A DNA stretch of 5,745 nt from Bacillota bacterium (lineage in GTDB: Bacteria; Bacillota; Limnochordia; Limnochordales; ZCTH02-B6). A program made the translations under genes and the position numbers. The stretch spans positions 1 to 5,745 of the forward strand of contig PKQR01000138.1 in NCBI GenBank assembly GCA_017578085.1, in the 5' to 3' direction. Of the stretch, positions 5,728 through 5,745 are shown piece after piece; the stretch's first letter is position 1; each line of letters begins with the position of its first letter. Below the pieces are notes generated by a model. It did not search any database. It worked only from the letters and a program-made list of their open reading frames with translations, and was not told the origin of the DNA.

Positions 5728-5745
5728 TGCCCGGCACCGGTTGTG

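Overview
The window is very GC-rich (roughly two thirds G+C by eye) and gene-dense. Strong AGGAGG-type ribosome binding sites and frequent GTG starts suggest a high-GC bacterium, possibly a thermophilic or high-GC Bacillota lineage (Symbiobacterium, Thermaerobacter or Limnochordia-like). That placement is an impression from style, not a proven assignment. No rRNA, tRNA, CRISPR array or complete mobile element is visible.

Layout. Positions 1-345 hold no gene I can support. A plus-strand sugar-phosphate kinase of the PfkB / 1-phosphofructokinase type follows (346-1362). It converges on a minus-strand block across an 82-bp gap that contains a GC-rich hairpin. Read in its own direction (from the right edge leftwards), the minus-strand block is livH (5705-4803), livM (4803-3766), livG (3764-3003), livF (3028-2327) and an enoyl-CoA hydratase/isomerase-fold gene (2239-1445).

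How the genes work together. The four liv-type genes encode two membrane permeases and two ATPases of a branched-chain amino acid / amide type (HAAT family) ABC importer. They are joined by a 1-nt overlap, a 1-nt gap and a 26-nt overlap, so they almost certainly form one translationally coupled operon. The solute-binding protein that would define the substrate is not in the window; it may lie beyond the right edge or elsewhere. The crotonase-fold gene lies 87 bp downstream on the same strand and closely resembles the ECHDC3 subgroup, whose members lack the two catalytic glutamates of classical enoyl-CoA hydratase. Co-transcription would link uptake of an acid or amino acid to CoA-ester metabolism, but this is inference. 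The kinase is a separate, unrelated unit.

Most of the window is ordinary. The points that stand out are a 17-bp near-perfect inverted repeat over the apparent livH start, a perfect 15-bp tandem duplication just upstream of the crotonase gene, the missing catalytic residues in the crotonase, an altered ABC signature in LivG, and an unexplained left end. I found no convincing new biological system.
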